Below, piece after piece: positions 43,793 through 54,588 of a stretch of 64,000 nucleotides of DNA (position 1 is its first letter; each line of letters begins with the position of its first letter). The notes beneath the pieces were generated by a model that was not told the origin of the DNA, did no database searches, and saw nothing but the letters and a program-made list of their open reading frames with translations. The stretch is from Ananas comosus (Eukaryota; Streptophyta; Magnoliopsida; Poales; Bromeliaceae), in the NCBI RefSeq assembly GCF_001540865.1, contig NC_033637.1, forward strand, positions 7,895,120-7,959,119, written 5' to 3'. Both the position numbers and the translations under genes were made by a program.

Positions 43793-46700
43793 TGTAAGGA
43801 CTGAGATTTTGGCAGTGCAGCTAAACTCTCTGTTGACGATGTTTTTGTGTGTAATTTAATTACAAAAGCACTCATCAAGTTTCAGAAGAAAACGAGTTAG
43901 AACGGAGAAGTTACGCGATCTTTAAGTTTCACTTAAAGTGAATAGTAACTCGATTTTCCGGAGAAGCCACGGTGCGAAGTTGGCTTCTGGTGCGTATCGG
44001 ATTCCGTTCATAGCAGTCCAATAGCTCGTTTCGAACAGTTTGGTTATTCTAGAACCGATGGCGCTGACGGATTTTGAGTTTGACGCACGGATTTCGAGAA
44101 AATCCGAAAATACATGTTTTATATGTATTTGTGCGTAGTTCTTCTGTTGGAGAGATGGATCGGATTTCGTCGCGAATCCACGAAGGATCGAGGCGAAACG
44201 AAATCGTGAATTTGTTGTCTCCATCGTGCTGATCGCACTGGTGCGATCCGTTCGCAAATCTGACGGACGAATCTGCGGAGATCGCGCATTGATCGAGGAG
44301 AGGTCGGTGAGGGCAAAACGGTATTTTCGCGAAAGTCGCGACATTTTATGTGCCGCTTCGCGAGATTTCGAACGTCGAGGTGCGTACTCGCATAATACAT
44401 GTATGGGCATGGACTAAGTTGAAAGGAATGAACAGGAGTGGACTAAATTACAATTTGTCAACTTGTTTAAAGCTAAAGAGCTAGGGTTTTCATGTGAAAC
44501 CCTAACCCTTGGTCCCCTCCTCTTCCTTAACTGCCTCCCTCACGTTCCCCTGCTCTCCCCGCGCGCGCCCCGGCCACGTGAGCACGCCGCCGGCCGCCGG
44601 AGCTGGCTGCTCCTCCACCTCCTCCATTGTTCCTTGCTTCATCACCCTTCACCCCCCCCACTTGTGCTGCAAACTGGGTGAACCCACACCCTCGGGCTCC
44701 ACCTCTAACAGCAAGCCCGACCCCGGCGATTATCTCCGTCGGTTGCCGCCACCCCCGACCCTCCCCCGGCCTCCGGCAACCCGTTGTCGTCGTCTTGGAG
44801 CTTCCCCGGTCGCCGCCGTGGCCGCCGCCACCCTGTGAGCCTGAGCCGAGCCCGCGAGGGCTCGGGTTGCTCCAGCACCGCCGCCGCCGCTATCCGCCGC
44901 CGACCGGCCTGAGCACCCCCTCTTCTGGGTTGGCCGCACTCGCCCACCACCGGCGATCCCGCCGCCGGAGCCCTCTACTGGCCGGACTGGGCCCTTGCTC
45001 TCCACGGGTTTGGGAAGCTAGGGCATTAATGCCCGTCGTCGCCGCCGCCTCCCGCCGCTGGCCAGCACCTGCCCTGGACTCCACCGACCGGCTGCGCTCG
45101 TCCCCGGCCGGAGCTCCCGCCGTCCGGCCATTGCCGGCTAGCCCTAGCCCTACCCTGGCCGGTAAGTAAAGCTTCTGCTATTCTGCGCATTGTTTCGATT
45201 TGGGATCAATGTTTTGGCGATCCGAGGCTGTTCTGATGCCTCCGGAGGTGAGCACGATGATCGATGGCCAGTGCTGATCACAGTGCTCACCTCACTTTGG
45301 ATCAACAGTGCCCGGTTAGCCTTGTTTGGCGCGATCTTTTCCGACCGCGCGCTGTTCGCTGAACCTTCGGGTTGCTCCCGCGCTTCCCACAGTGAGCCAT
45401 TGTGCTCCATATCATGAGCATGGCCTCCGGTATGTCAAGACCTGTCAGTTCGTGTCTCGGCGGACCTTGGTAGTCCTTAGTTTGCGTGAACGAGCTATGT
45501 TATCGCCCGATTTACATAAAGTATTAGGATTTTATGTAAATACAGGGGTTTTTGTGCAATTATGCGCCTTGTGGCTACTGTGGGCAGTGCGTTGGTGTGT
45601 GTGGTGACCTCTGGACTGATTGTCCATGATCCGATAGCCTTCGCGGAAATCGAGGAGTTGATTCCGGCGCGTTTTTCGGCGAAATTAGCTGAAAGAACAC
45701 GGTTTCGGTTCGGATTTCTTCCGACATGGTTTGGTTATCCTGTAAATTATTACTGAGCCTTGTTGGCTGGTTACCATCATCATTTTGTGGGTTCGGTGAT
45801 GATGGGTGAGCGATTGTGGGTTCCGGTGTCGAAATAGACACTTTTGGGAACCCGAATTCGTACAATTATCCGGCGATAATTGTGTAGTGGTGTTATCTTG
45901 TGTTTGCTGCCAAAACATCCAAATTGGAGTGTTTTGGGGCAGCAGGTGACTCGTGGCACGAGTCGGTGAGTTTCGGGACGCTTAGTGGGTCCCGACGGCG
46001 TCCCGGTGTGGTTTTCAGGACTTCCGGCGCGTTACGGTAATCGGTATTGGGAAACCGATCTTCGTGAAATTGTTTGTGGGGTTGTGGATACTGTGGTTAT
46101 TAGTTGGGGGTTATATACTAACCCGGTGGACCCTCTATAGGTCTTGTCGACATTCTTTTGCAGTCAGGAGACAGACACGACATCCTTACAAGTGGGTACT
46201 TCGATCCGAAGTCGGTACAGTGGTGCACGCTCGGTGATATCCTTCTATCCCTATTCTCCTATTATTACTATTGCGTAGTATAGTATATTGAGCCTTGCAC
46301 CCCTATTGTTTACATCTTACTCTACTCGCTGTTTGCATGATTAGTATCCTGAGTAGGAGTAGAGTAGTTATACCATGTTTCCTTGTTGCTCTACTTAGCT
46401 ATTCTGCATATCCTGTATCATGTTTAGAGTAGAGCGGTTTCGTGATTTCTTGTGAGATCGGTGATCTAGTCGGTCGGCTCCTTGACTTCTGTCGTTCGAT
46501 GACCTATGAGGTCGGTGTACCCTGAGGGGTAGGATTGTCGGCTTGTGGCTGACGATAGTTCCAGATTATATTGATACACTCTTGAGACCTATTGGTCAGT
46601 TCTTGCATTTATAGTTTAGTTGACTCATTGAGCAGTATTTGCATATCTTTGAGAGGATGTTGAGTTGTTACATCCTAGTTGACTTGAGTGGTCGGTTCTT

Positions 46701-47906
46701 GTACTTCCTTACAGTTGGATGACCTTTTGGTCGGTTAGCCCCGAGGGGCGGTGATTGTCGGTTGGTTGCCGACGGTTGGCTATTGATCATATCTGCATTG
46801 ATCGCCACAACTCGAGTACATTTCACGTACACCAGCGGATTGATCCCCCGCAGGAGGGTGTTCTTTTCCGAAAAAATGGTCGTACATCCGATCCGTGAGC
46901 CCAGCGGTGTTCTCTTTGTGCTAGGGTTACATGCCAGGTGTGAGCAGGTAGTGGCTTTTGCCTGAGGTCCTTAGACCGTCACGGTGGTTTAGATTGGGTA
47001 TTTTTGGACTTCTCGTCCGGTTGACGCATATAACTATAGTAGCGGTTGTCGCTTGTATACCTTTAGTTCTTTCGTTATATTGTCTTGCTACTATAGTCTT
47101 GTTACGTGAGTACATTCAGTTGTTCATTTCAGTAGCGGTAGTTGTACTTCTTTCATATATATGTCTCTTTCATTCATTATTATTGCTACTGTATTTCTAC
47201 TGACCCGTATTGTTGTTTAGCTCTTCCTGATCCGGTGAGTACTCCTCGCGTTCATCGTCTTGCGATACCCACTGGGAGGAGGGGAGACATGTTTACATGT
47301 TCTCACCTCCCCCACCATTTTTCAGGTATTGCGAGCGGTGAGAGACGAGACGAGATGTGAGGCACGTTCGTAGCGGTCGATAGAGCTTCCGACCCAGGTT
47401 ATTCGGTTTAGTTTTTACTCTTACTATTGTGTTGATATAGCTAAGATAGTTTATATGGTTCAGTATTTTTATTACATTTGAAAATGTGGGTTTTCATGAA
47501 TGTAATAAAGGGATTTGTGGAATTTGTGAAATAAAAAAAAATGATTTTCTACCCCTCGTGGCAGCGCGTTTTAAAAGAAAAGAGTTTTCATGTGGGAAAC
47601 AGCTTCCAAAAGGATTTTTTTTGTTGATTTATGTTTAAATATTGAATGTATAACTGTGATGTTAATGGTGAATGAATGATTGCATAGTCGTTTCTATATT
47701 CATTTGGTTGTGGTTGTACCTGGATTACTTCTTGTACTTGTGCGACGCCGTGCAAATACAGGGGAGACTCTGTCCGTGTGAACAGTGGATTTTCTGTATT
47801 TGTGGCGGATCTAGCATTCTCTGGGGTTAGGTTTTCAAAAAAAAAAAAATAAAAAATAAAAAATTTCCGCGATGTTTTTAACCTAAAGGGACCCCGGGGC
47901 GTGATA
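43793..47906 (+). mobile_element. Solo LTR F (4.1 kb), complete, target duplication TATAA
   Basis: Starts TGTAAGGACTGAG and ends GGGGCGTGATA. TATAA is present at 43788-43792 and 47907-47911. No PBS, PPT or pol is found, so this single 4114-bp unit is a solo LTR. It is the complete reference for E and D. Parts: AT-rich start, GC-rich block with long overlapping frames (44463-45169) ending at a donor-like GGCCGGTAAGT, hairpin 45247-45291, GACC/GGTC repeats (46440-46760) and a final pyrimidine/poly-A tract (47835-47865). The terminal sequence is like chromovirus LTRs. The length is unusual. Confidence 0.92.
45247..45291. promoter_or_regulatory. Conserved inverted repeat in LTR F
   Basis: GGTGAGCAC and GTGCTCACC with a 27-nt loop, the same spacing as in E although the loop sequences differ. 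Confidence 0.65.
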
Positions 47907-48692
47907 TATAAATTTTGAATTCTCGAATTATTTTGTGGGAGAGACCCTAATGTGAACAGCCTTTTTCTCACATCATATACAAACACCTCTCCAGCAAATT
48001 CAGAACTATGATAGCGATGTAGCCCATCAATGACCATCCTGCCTAACTCCTTACTCTCAACAACTCAGTTATCCTTAGATTTGGCCGAAACCCGAAAATA
48101 AGAAATAAACTAGCTAAGGGAGTTTGAGCAAAGTCTATTTATTTTTCTATATTTTTTTTATGGAATTTCGAATTACCTAACTGAATTCCGGATATTTGAT
48201 GCATATAAAAGAGTAGAATTCAAAATTCGGAATTGCATCAACGATGTTTCAGAATTAAGAATTATGAAAGGTTAGAATTATATAAAAAAATTTAGAATTC
48301 AGTAAAATTCCATATAAAATCTAATATTTAAAATTTAGAAACTGAAACTTAAAATTAAAAATTGTAAACTTTTAAAATTTAGTTTTAGTAAATAAGATAA
48401 AATATAAAATTTTTAAATTTTAAGCTCTAAATTTAAAATTTAAAATTTAAATAATTTAAATATATATTAAATTATAAATTGAATTTAAAAAAATTCAAAT
48501 ATTAAATTCCAAATATTGAAATTTCAATTTGATATATTAAAATTTAAATTTTAAGCTTCAACATTTTATATTCTAAATTTAAATTTAAATTTTGAATAAT
48601 AAAAAATTAAAAATTAAAAATTTTAAATATTTAAATATTTATTTCGATTTTGCTTCGTAAATTTTTTGCCGCGAAACGCGGGCCTTCACTCG
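47907..48692. other. Right end of the Helitron-like unit
   Basis: A short minus-strand open stretch (48037-47940, MVIDGLHRYHSSEFAGEVF) of unknown origin, a partial fourth copy of the dispersed repeat (about 48090-48165), then 450 bp of very AT-rich sequence made of AAATTT-type words, ending in the GC hairpin at 48669-48682. Confidence 0.5.
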
Positions 48693-48749
48693 TAAATATT
48701 ATTATTTAGTTTTTGAACCAAACCTAGTAATATGCTAAACTACTGCTGG

Positions 48750-48902
48750 AGAAATTGAAAATTCACAGGCAAACAAAATATTATATTACAGAAATAATTA
48801 AGAGCTGTCTTTGGAGGCGGAGTCCACTGCTCCGACCGAAAGGGCTTCCAAGTTCCAACCAGCACATGGCCACAGTCCACTCCATCTCACCTATCTCCGC
48901 TG

Positions 48903-48933
<31 letters not shown>

Positions 48934-49084
48934 TCGCGCAGCGTCAAAATATTCCCTTTCCAAGCTCTAAAAACAACACGCCAAGAATCGGAGGAGAAAA
49001 ACGAGAAAGGACGCCGCCAAAGTCGCGTGACCGTTGAAAAGCTATAAAATCCGAGCCAAGCCCGAGCTCGATCGGACGGTGGAC
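48750..49084 (+). promoter_or_regulatory. Candidate promoter of the 49085 gene
   Basis: GC-balanced sequence clearly different from the AT-rich flank. It contains a CTCCGCT repeat (about 48893-48935, six to seven units) and a TATA box CTATAAAAT at 49042-49050, about 35 bp before the ATG. That implies a very short 5'-UTR unless another start site is used. Confidence 0.5.
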
Positions 49085-49145
49085 ATGGCCCGGTCGCGCT
49101 ATATCCTCGCCCTCCTCACCTTCGTCGCCCTCGGCATGATCATAG
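49085..49145 (+). CDS. First exon of a host gene, prolyl 4-hydroxylase-like N-terminus (partial)
   Basis: The ATG at 49085 opens 20 codons, MARSRYILALLTFVALGMII, ending ATAG|GTTCGT, a phase-1 donor. Codons are GC-rich, unlike the surroundings. A short basic start followed by one hydrophobic segment is a type II signal anchor. The pattern LLTFVALGMIIG resembles the N-termini of plant prolyl 4-hydroxylases, ER/Golgi enzymes that hydroxylate proline in cell-wall proteins. That link rests on 20 residues and memory of the family. I could not find exon 2 in 49146-51680; the gene may be cut by later insertions or continue beyond the window. The frame through 49336 reads into the intron. Confidence 0.42.
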
Positions 49146-51680
49146 GTTCGTCGCTTTTGTGTTTCTCCATTTTAGATACCCCTGATTTTCGCCTACTAAT
49201 TCTTGTTGTTTCCGATTTTTTGTTGCTCAATTTTGCGAGTGGTGTTATTGAGCTGGATCTGATTCTAACTTCTTTAGTTGAATCGGATCTAATTCAAGTA
49301 TTTGTGAGTGGTGTAATAATAAGAACGGCGGTATAATTGCTGGTTGAGTCCAATTTGCCAGTTATTGTGGCACTCAAAACTTCACATTTGCATTCATGAT
49401 TCGGTAGGATAACATATTTTTGCCTAGTACGCTATTTTAGACATTTGATCACACCCTTTACCAACCATGTGCTAAAAGCTTCTTGAGCAAAGTAAAGAGA
49501 AATGCTGAACAAGTTAACAGGGCCTTAATCTGTTTCGACTTCTGAGATGGCATAGTTGCATATTGGTGGAGAAACAAACAGTGCTTTGCTTAATTTCTCT
49601 CTGTATTGCATAAACCCTGCTCGCGTTTTGTTTAAATCTTGTTGAGGATGAGAGAATTGAGCCCCGTGTTTGACAGCGAATCAATGATAGGCTATAATGT
49701 GATTGTTGCATTGATTAGTTTGCAAGTACTAGCAAATGTTCTTGTGGGATATTTGTCTCGGTTGAAATGACGATCTTGGCTGTCAGGGAATATATTTGTT
49801 TGGGCCAGAAGGAATCTTCATCTAACATTTAACCTTTGGTAAGCTGCTCTAGGGTTAGTATTTCAAAGACAGGAAACTTCTGTTAATCTATTCTCCTTTT
49901 GGTTGCTAGTTTACATGTTGTGCAAAAAAAAATAAAATGTCTGTTATTTGTGAGTTCTTTTAAATGTAACCACGGGGGCTCTTTAAATTTAGAGTTACCT
50001 TGCATTAAGTGCCTGTCGGGTCTTGCCTCTGGAACAATTTCCACCCTGAGAAACAACATCATGCATTTAGCCAGTAAAATATATGGTGATTTTGCTCAAG
50101 GTTCAAAATATGCTTTTTTTTTTTTTTGGGCTTCTAGTTTTTGTGATTTCGACAGTTTGGATTGTTGTTTTGGACGGTGGTTAGGAAGTCTTCAAACTGT
50201 GAAAAAGGTCAAAACAAATATAAGAAATAGATATGTACAATTTACATCAAGATTTCACAAATATTAAAGTGATATTTCATTAATGGATGATGTAGCTTCT
50301 CTCATGTGTTGTCTATCAAATCGATCAAAGTACAAGTAAAAGAAATTATAGTCCGTATACCAATCAAATTATGCTCTATGAGTTAGTTTGGCCAATTTAG
50401 GCTGGCTGACTATTTGAAGTTAAGTTTTCTTTAGGGCTATATATTAATTAAAGACAATAATTTTAGTATTGGGTTGTTTTGAACCATGGATTTGGACTAA
50501 CACTAACTTGAAAAGGAACTCAGTATAGGAAGTTCAATTTGAAGCTTCTGCTTCTACTATAGTGGAATTGTTGGAATTTTTGTGAAAAGTCTATTGGTTC
50601 TTCATTTAGCAAGTTTATACAAACAACACTTCTATAGAAGCCCCGACCAAGATACACACACATTTTGGGACATTTTTCGACATTGATGGGTCCAGACATG
50701 ATGAAGTGTTCAGGGTTCTGTCCTATTCAATGTTTGTTTTTGATTGTTGATGGAACTTTGAATAGAATACTCTCTTCGGAAGTAGAGCCAAAACTAAGAC
50801 TTATTAAAAAAATTATGCGCATTTTTGGTCGTGTACCAGTATGCAGATAAGTCACCAATTAATTTTCGACATAATGTGGGTTTTGCTTTTAGCACATTAT
50901 TAGCAGCCTATACAAACTACTGATTCCATTTCCTAGCCTCTAGGACAGTAGCTTGAATCGTATAGTGTGCCAACTTGCAAACACCCACATCCTTAGAAAT
51001 TCTAATTTTTTTGTTTGTTTTATTTCCTCATATTAAACTCTTCATTTTGCCTTACTCTTCCCGCTCTGTTATTTCATTTCTCTCTTGGATTGTGAGATAC
51101 ATTGATCCTATTTGGAAGATCCTACAATTTGTTTTCCGTGTCTCCAGAATCTATGTAATGCTTTAGTATCATTAGTCAATACTGATGATGAAATGTTAAC
51201 AAACTATTGAAGTCTAACTGGTAGATGAGATGCCTAACTTAAGCATAATCTTTTGCACAATTTTGCATTTGAAAAATCCTCTATTTCCTTTATCTTCAAA
51301 GAATTTCTGTTCCACTGCAGAGCTTCTTTTAAAATTCTAACTCTGCTTTTTAACCAGGAAAACAAGGATTGAACTTGTAGTTTTCTTACAATTTTATAAC
51401 TTGAAGGCAATCATATGCATCTTTTGTGATAGGTTATTTATATTTATAGTGCATCATAGTTTATTCTCAAGTCAAGGATAGTTTGTTTCCGGACATGTTC
51501 TTTTTCTTCATTTTGCAAGAAGCATGCTCATTGATTATTCGTGTATTTACTAACTTTTTCGATCTGTCAAATTTGCCTATGTTTCCTTAAATTCTTGAAC
51601 ACACTTGTGAGCCAGATTTTACCCTATTTAACCTTTATTAAAAGGCTTGAAGGTTATAAGTTCGTAAAGGCCTAGGTAAT
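49146..51680. other. Intron-like or intergenic sequence
   Basis: AT-rich, stop-rich in all frames, with short T and A runs. I see no conserved exon, RNA gene or transposon terminus. Confidence 0.55.
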
Positions 51681-53750
51681 TGTTATGGCTGTAGCCATGA
51701 TAGTATGAGCGGAGCATAGCATTAGGGTTAGAAGCAGGGATGTGGAGCGACCGGGTGAAGTAGGGAGGATCCAGAGGTGTTTGGCTGAGGCGGCGGAGAT
51801 AACTGAGGTGTACTGTGCAGTGGATTGGGATGTCGAGAGTTCGGATGTGGAGGTTGCCCGATCTGGGCCATACATTCGAATCCGATTACCAACCTTTAAA
51901 TTGTGGACTTGAAGCAACGGGTAGGCCCAACTCAGGGAGGGGAGCATTGAAGTGGCAAGGATCCAACCCATAGCCAAAGGTGGCCCTAGAAGGCCCATCA
52001 ACAATAATTCTTTTTACAGCGTAGGCCCTGTCATTGTAGCTTTTACAATTTAGTCCTAATTGTAGTAGTAGTAAAAATGATGTCTCGTACCTGTAATCAG
52101 CAAGCAAGAAGATAATAAATCCCAAATTCTCCCCAAATCCTCTCCTTTCCTCCTTCCTCCTAACTCCCTTCTCCTCTTCTCCCTTCTTCTCCTCTCCCTC
52201 AATCCTCACGATTCCTTGATTCTAGGCTCAATTTCCATCATCTCCAACCCATATGCTCCTCGGCGCTGCATATCTCATGGGAGCTAGGGCAGGATCAAGC
52301 ATATCATCTCCAGCTATCATTCCCGTTAGCAATACCTTCATCCATCATCAGGTTTGCTAAAGGGGTCAAGAACGTTACAATTTGGTATCAGAGTAGTGAG
52401 GATCTCAGGGAATCCAACATTGGCAACCAAGATAGGCAACCATTGGGTCGATCAAAAGCAATCGATTCAAATTCGTGAGCAAAATCATGGTTGAGGGCAC
52501 CAGGTTTAAGGTCATGGATAACCACATACATTCATTGGAGCAGCAGCTCAGGAGCCATGGAAGCAAGAGAAAATTCGAAGCATTGAGTAATTGGATCGAG
52601 ACGATACAAGTAGAAGGGCAAAGCCAATACCAAGCATTAATAAAGAAGACTACAAGTACTTCGTAGAAGCTAGAGCAGATCATGGAAATTTTGATGAATT
52701 TGCAATAATCTATGCCTTCAAAGGGGCCCTTTGTTCTCAATTTGGAAGAAAGAGGTATATTACAAGCTCCCCAAATTCAATTTGTAAAGATAAAATTGCA
52801 ATGATATCCCTGCACAATCGAACAAGTAATCACCCATTGCTGCCTAAATTGGATTTTCCAACCTTCGGAGGGGAGAATCCCAGAAATTGGGTTAGACAAT
52901 GTGAAAAATACTTTGAGATATATGGTATAAACTATAAAGAAGCCTCATAAATTGGAACTAGTTGCATTGCCTCTCGAGGCTAGAGCTGACACTTGGTTTT
53001 AAGGTTATCTAGTTGAGAATGGATCTACAGCTAGGCTATTTTTTCTGAAGAAGTGTGCAAAAGGTTTGATAGTAAGGGTCTTAATGATGTGGTAGAAGAG
53101 TTTTAACAAGTTGGTGCAACATGGAACAGTAGATTAATATCAAGAACAATTCGAAGAATTACCAGCTAGATTACTTACCACCAAGTCATATTTCACCCCT
53201 GAATATTTCCTGTCTATCTTCTTGAGTGGGTTCAAGAAAGATTAGATCAGCAGTTAAGATGTTGCAGCCTAGAACAATGGTTCAAGCTTACGACCCACCC
53301 TTTTTCGCTTTCTGCCGCCACCCAGTCAAGCTAAATTGCAGGAACAGACAATAGCAGCCATGATGAAAAGAAGTGAAATGTTATTCTGGACTCAAGAGGA
53401 CACCATTCCTCATAGTAACTATAAAGGAATTGGCTTAGCAACATCAGTAAGAAACCTTGACGCCACCAGGAGCCAATCCAAGTTCATTATAGAGAAAGGG
53501 CAACCCCTAATCGACAATTGATTGAGCAGAGAAGAGCTGCAGGACCTTTCAAGTATAGGGACAAGTACATCCCAGGATATTAATGTAAGCAACAGACAGT
53601 GAACACTATGCATGCAACCCAAGAAGTGACAGAAGTCTTCGATGATGAAAATTTGCTAGACATGGTGATGCAGGATTTGTGAAAAAAGATGAGGAAGTTA
53701 AATGCAATTGAGACAAATCCTAAGTTCAGAAACTCATCCAACGCAATGTG
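51681..53750 (+). mobile_element. Element H: Ty3/gypsy fragment (LTR, PBS, gag only)
   Basis: A probable 5' LTR 51681-52379 (TGTTATGG to GAACGTTACA, about 700 bp; the left boundary is inferred, with GTAAT before it). The PBS TGGTATCAGAGT at 52383-52394 is one base off iMet. Gag begins at 52487. After about 53740 the sequence changes to minus-strand element I, and no protease, RT or 3' LTR of H is seen. Confidence 0.72.
52487..53700 (+). pseudogene. Gag remnant of element H
   Basis: Starts MVEGTRFKVMDNHIHSLEQQ, typical of short plant chromovirus (Reina/CRM-like) Gag. After a break at 52665 the capsid segment reads LPKLDFPTFGGENPRNWVRQ, then CEKYFEIYGI (52845-52930). Stops follow at 52948 and 53001 (TWF, stop, GYL). 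Later pieces include KYRDKYIPGY (about 53553), where the zinc knuckle would start but Cys residues are missing. It cannot make a particle protein. Confidence 0.75.
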
Positions 53751-53751
53751 A

Positions 53752-54580
53752 TGTTAACACACCGCGAATTTTATTCGATACTCAACAAAATAAATAATTT
53801 CAGTATAATCCTAGAAAGCGAGGCAATACAAGGCGCAGAGTTGAAAGTAACTAGGGTTTGAGAAGTTTTAATTAAAACTCTCGTGTTCAGCATGAGGTAT
53901 TATTATCCACAAGCGCACAAAGGATCCGTAGAATGCTCGATTTGCTATTGGGTCCACGGCCTATCCCTCGGTTACAACCTGTTGAGTCAAGCAAACAAGA
54001 CAAAGGGGAAAGGTCAAAATGGATTAGAGGGGAAAATAGAGAGAACATAAAAAATTAAAAGAAAATATGGGTAGATCTAGGTTTGGCAGTCAAAGAAGTC
54101 AAGGGCAAGTTCTTGATAACGAATCGATCTTAGAAGGCTCGTGTGTAGCAATTGGTCGATGGTGGAAGGCGATGGCGGTGGCAAATGATGACAGTGTGGA
54201 GAAAAGGACTTCGAATCAAAGAGGAAAAAAGACAAAGGGCCTTGCTTCGCATGGACTTACTTCGGTCGATGCATGAATGCAAAGAAAAATAGAGAACACA
54301 TCTCATTGCCTAAATAATAATATTCTTCTTTGTTATTATTTTTATCGTCCCATGCATAGAGTATTTAAAGAGCTTTCCTAATAGGGAAACACTCAAAATA
54401 AAAAGATCCCAACAAATAAAATCCCTAACTACCAAATAAACAACTTTCCTAACAAACTAAATAAGTTCAAATAGCAGGAAAGTAAACAAATAAAACCCTA
54501 CGTAAACAACTTTCCTAACAAACTAGATAAGTTCAAATAACAGAAAAGTAACTATCCTTAGATACTTCTAGAAATTCGTA
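53752..54580 (-). repeat. Probable 3' LTR or 3' region of element I
   Basis: Begins near TGTTAACACACCGCG. Contains a 66-bp tandem duplication (CAACTTTCCTAACAAACTA at 54441 and 54507). It lies downstream (minus strand) of the integrase of I. There is no second copy in the window, so LTR status is inferred. A frame at 54067-54276 is not protein-like. Confidence 0.4.
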
Positions 54581-54588
54581 GGTTCGAT

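Larger units (their letters stand above)
36886..48692 (+). mobile_element. Putative non-autonomous Helitron carrying gene fragments
   Basis: The left end TCTATAGAAATAATA follows an A and is followed by a cctacgtgtcgcc block common near the 5' ends of plant Helitrons. The right end has a GC hairpin (CCGCG AAA CGCGG, 48669-48682), ten bases, then CTCG at 48689-48692 followed by T. Canonical Helitrons end CTRR before T, so one base is off. There is no terminal inverted repeat and no target duplication. Taking out solo LTR F leaves about 7.7 kb. GAATTC-rich internal repeats occur on both sides of F, supporting one element. No Rep/helicase frame is visible. Cargo includes SUVR-like coding sequence and other exon-like pieces. 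Alternative: a mosaic of unrelated degraded repeats. Confidence 0.55.

Noticed and set aside
44463..45169. 180-codon Pro/Arg-rich frame in LTR F
   Set aside because: Same reason as the block in E. It is leader-like LTR sequence, and no frame is conserved between copies.
43793..47906. A complete short non-autonomous retrotransposon rather than a solo LTR
   Set aside because: I could not find a repeated pair of ends, PBS or PPT inside. The whole length corresponds to E and D as a single LTR-like unit.
49085..49336. A 100-codon intronless gene starting upstream of 49085
   Set aside because: The frame after 49145 becomes AT-rich and repetitive in Leu, Ile and Val, and a good GT donor sits right after the GC-rich segment. 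It reads into an intron.
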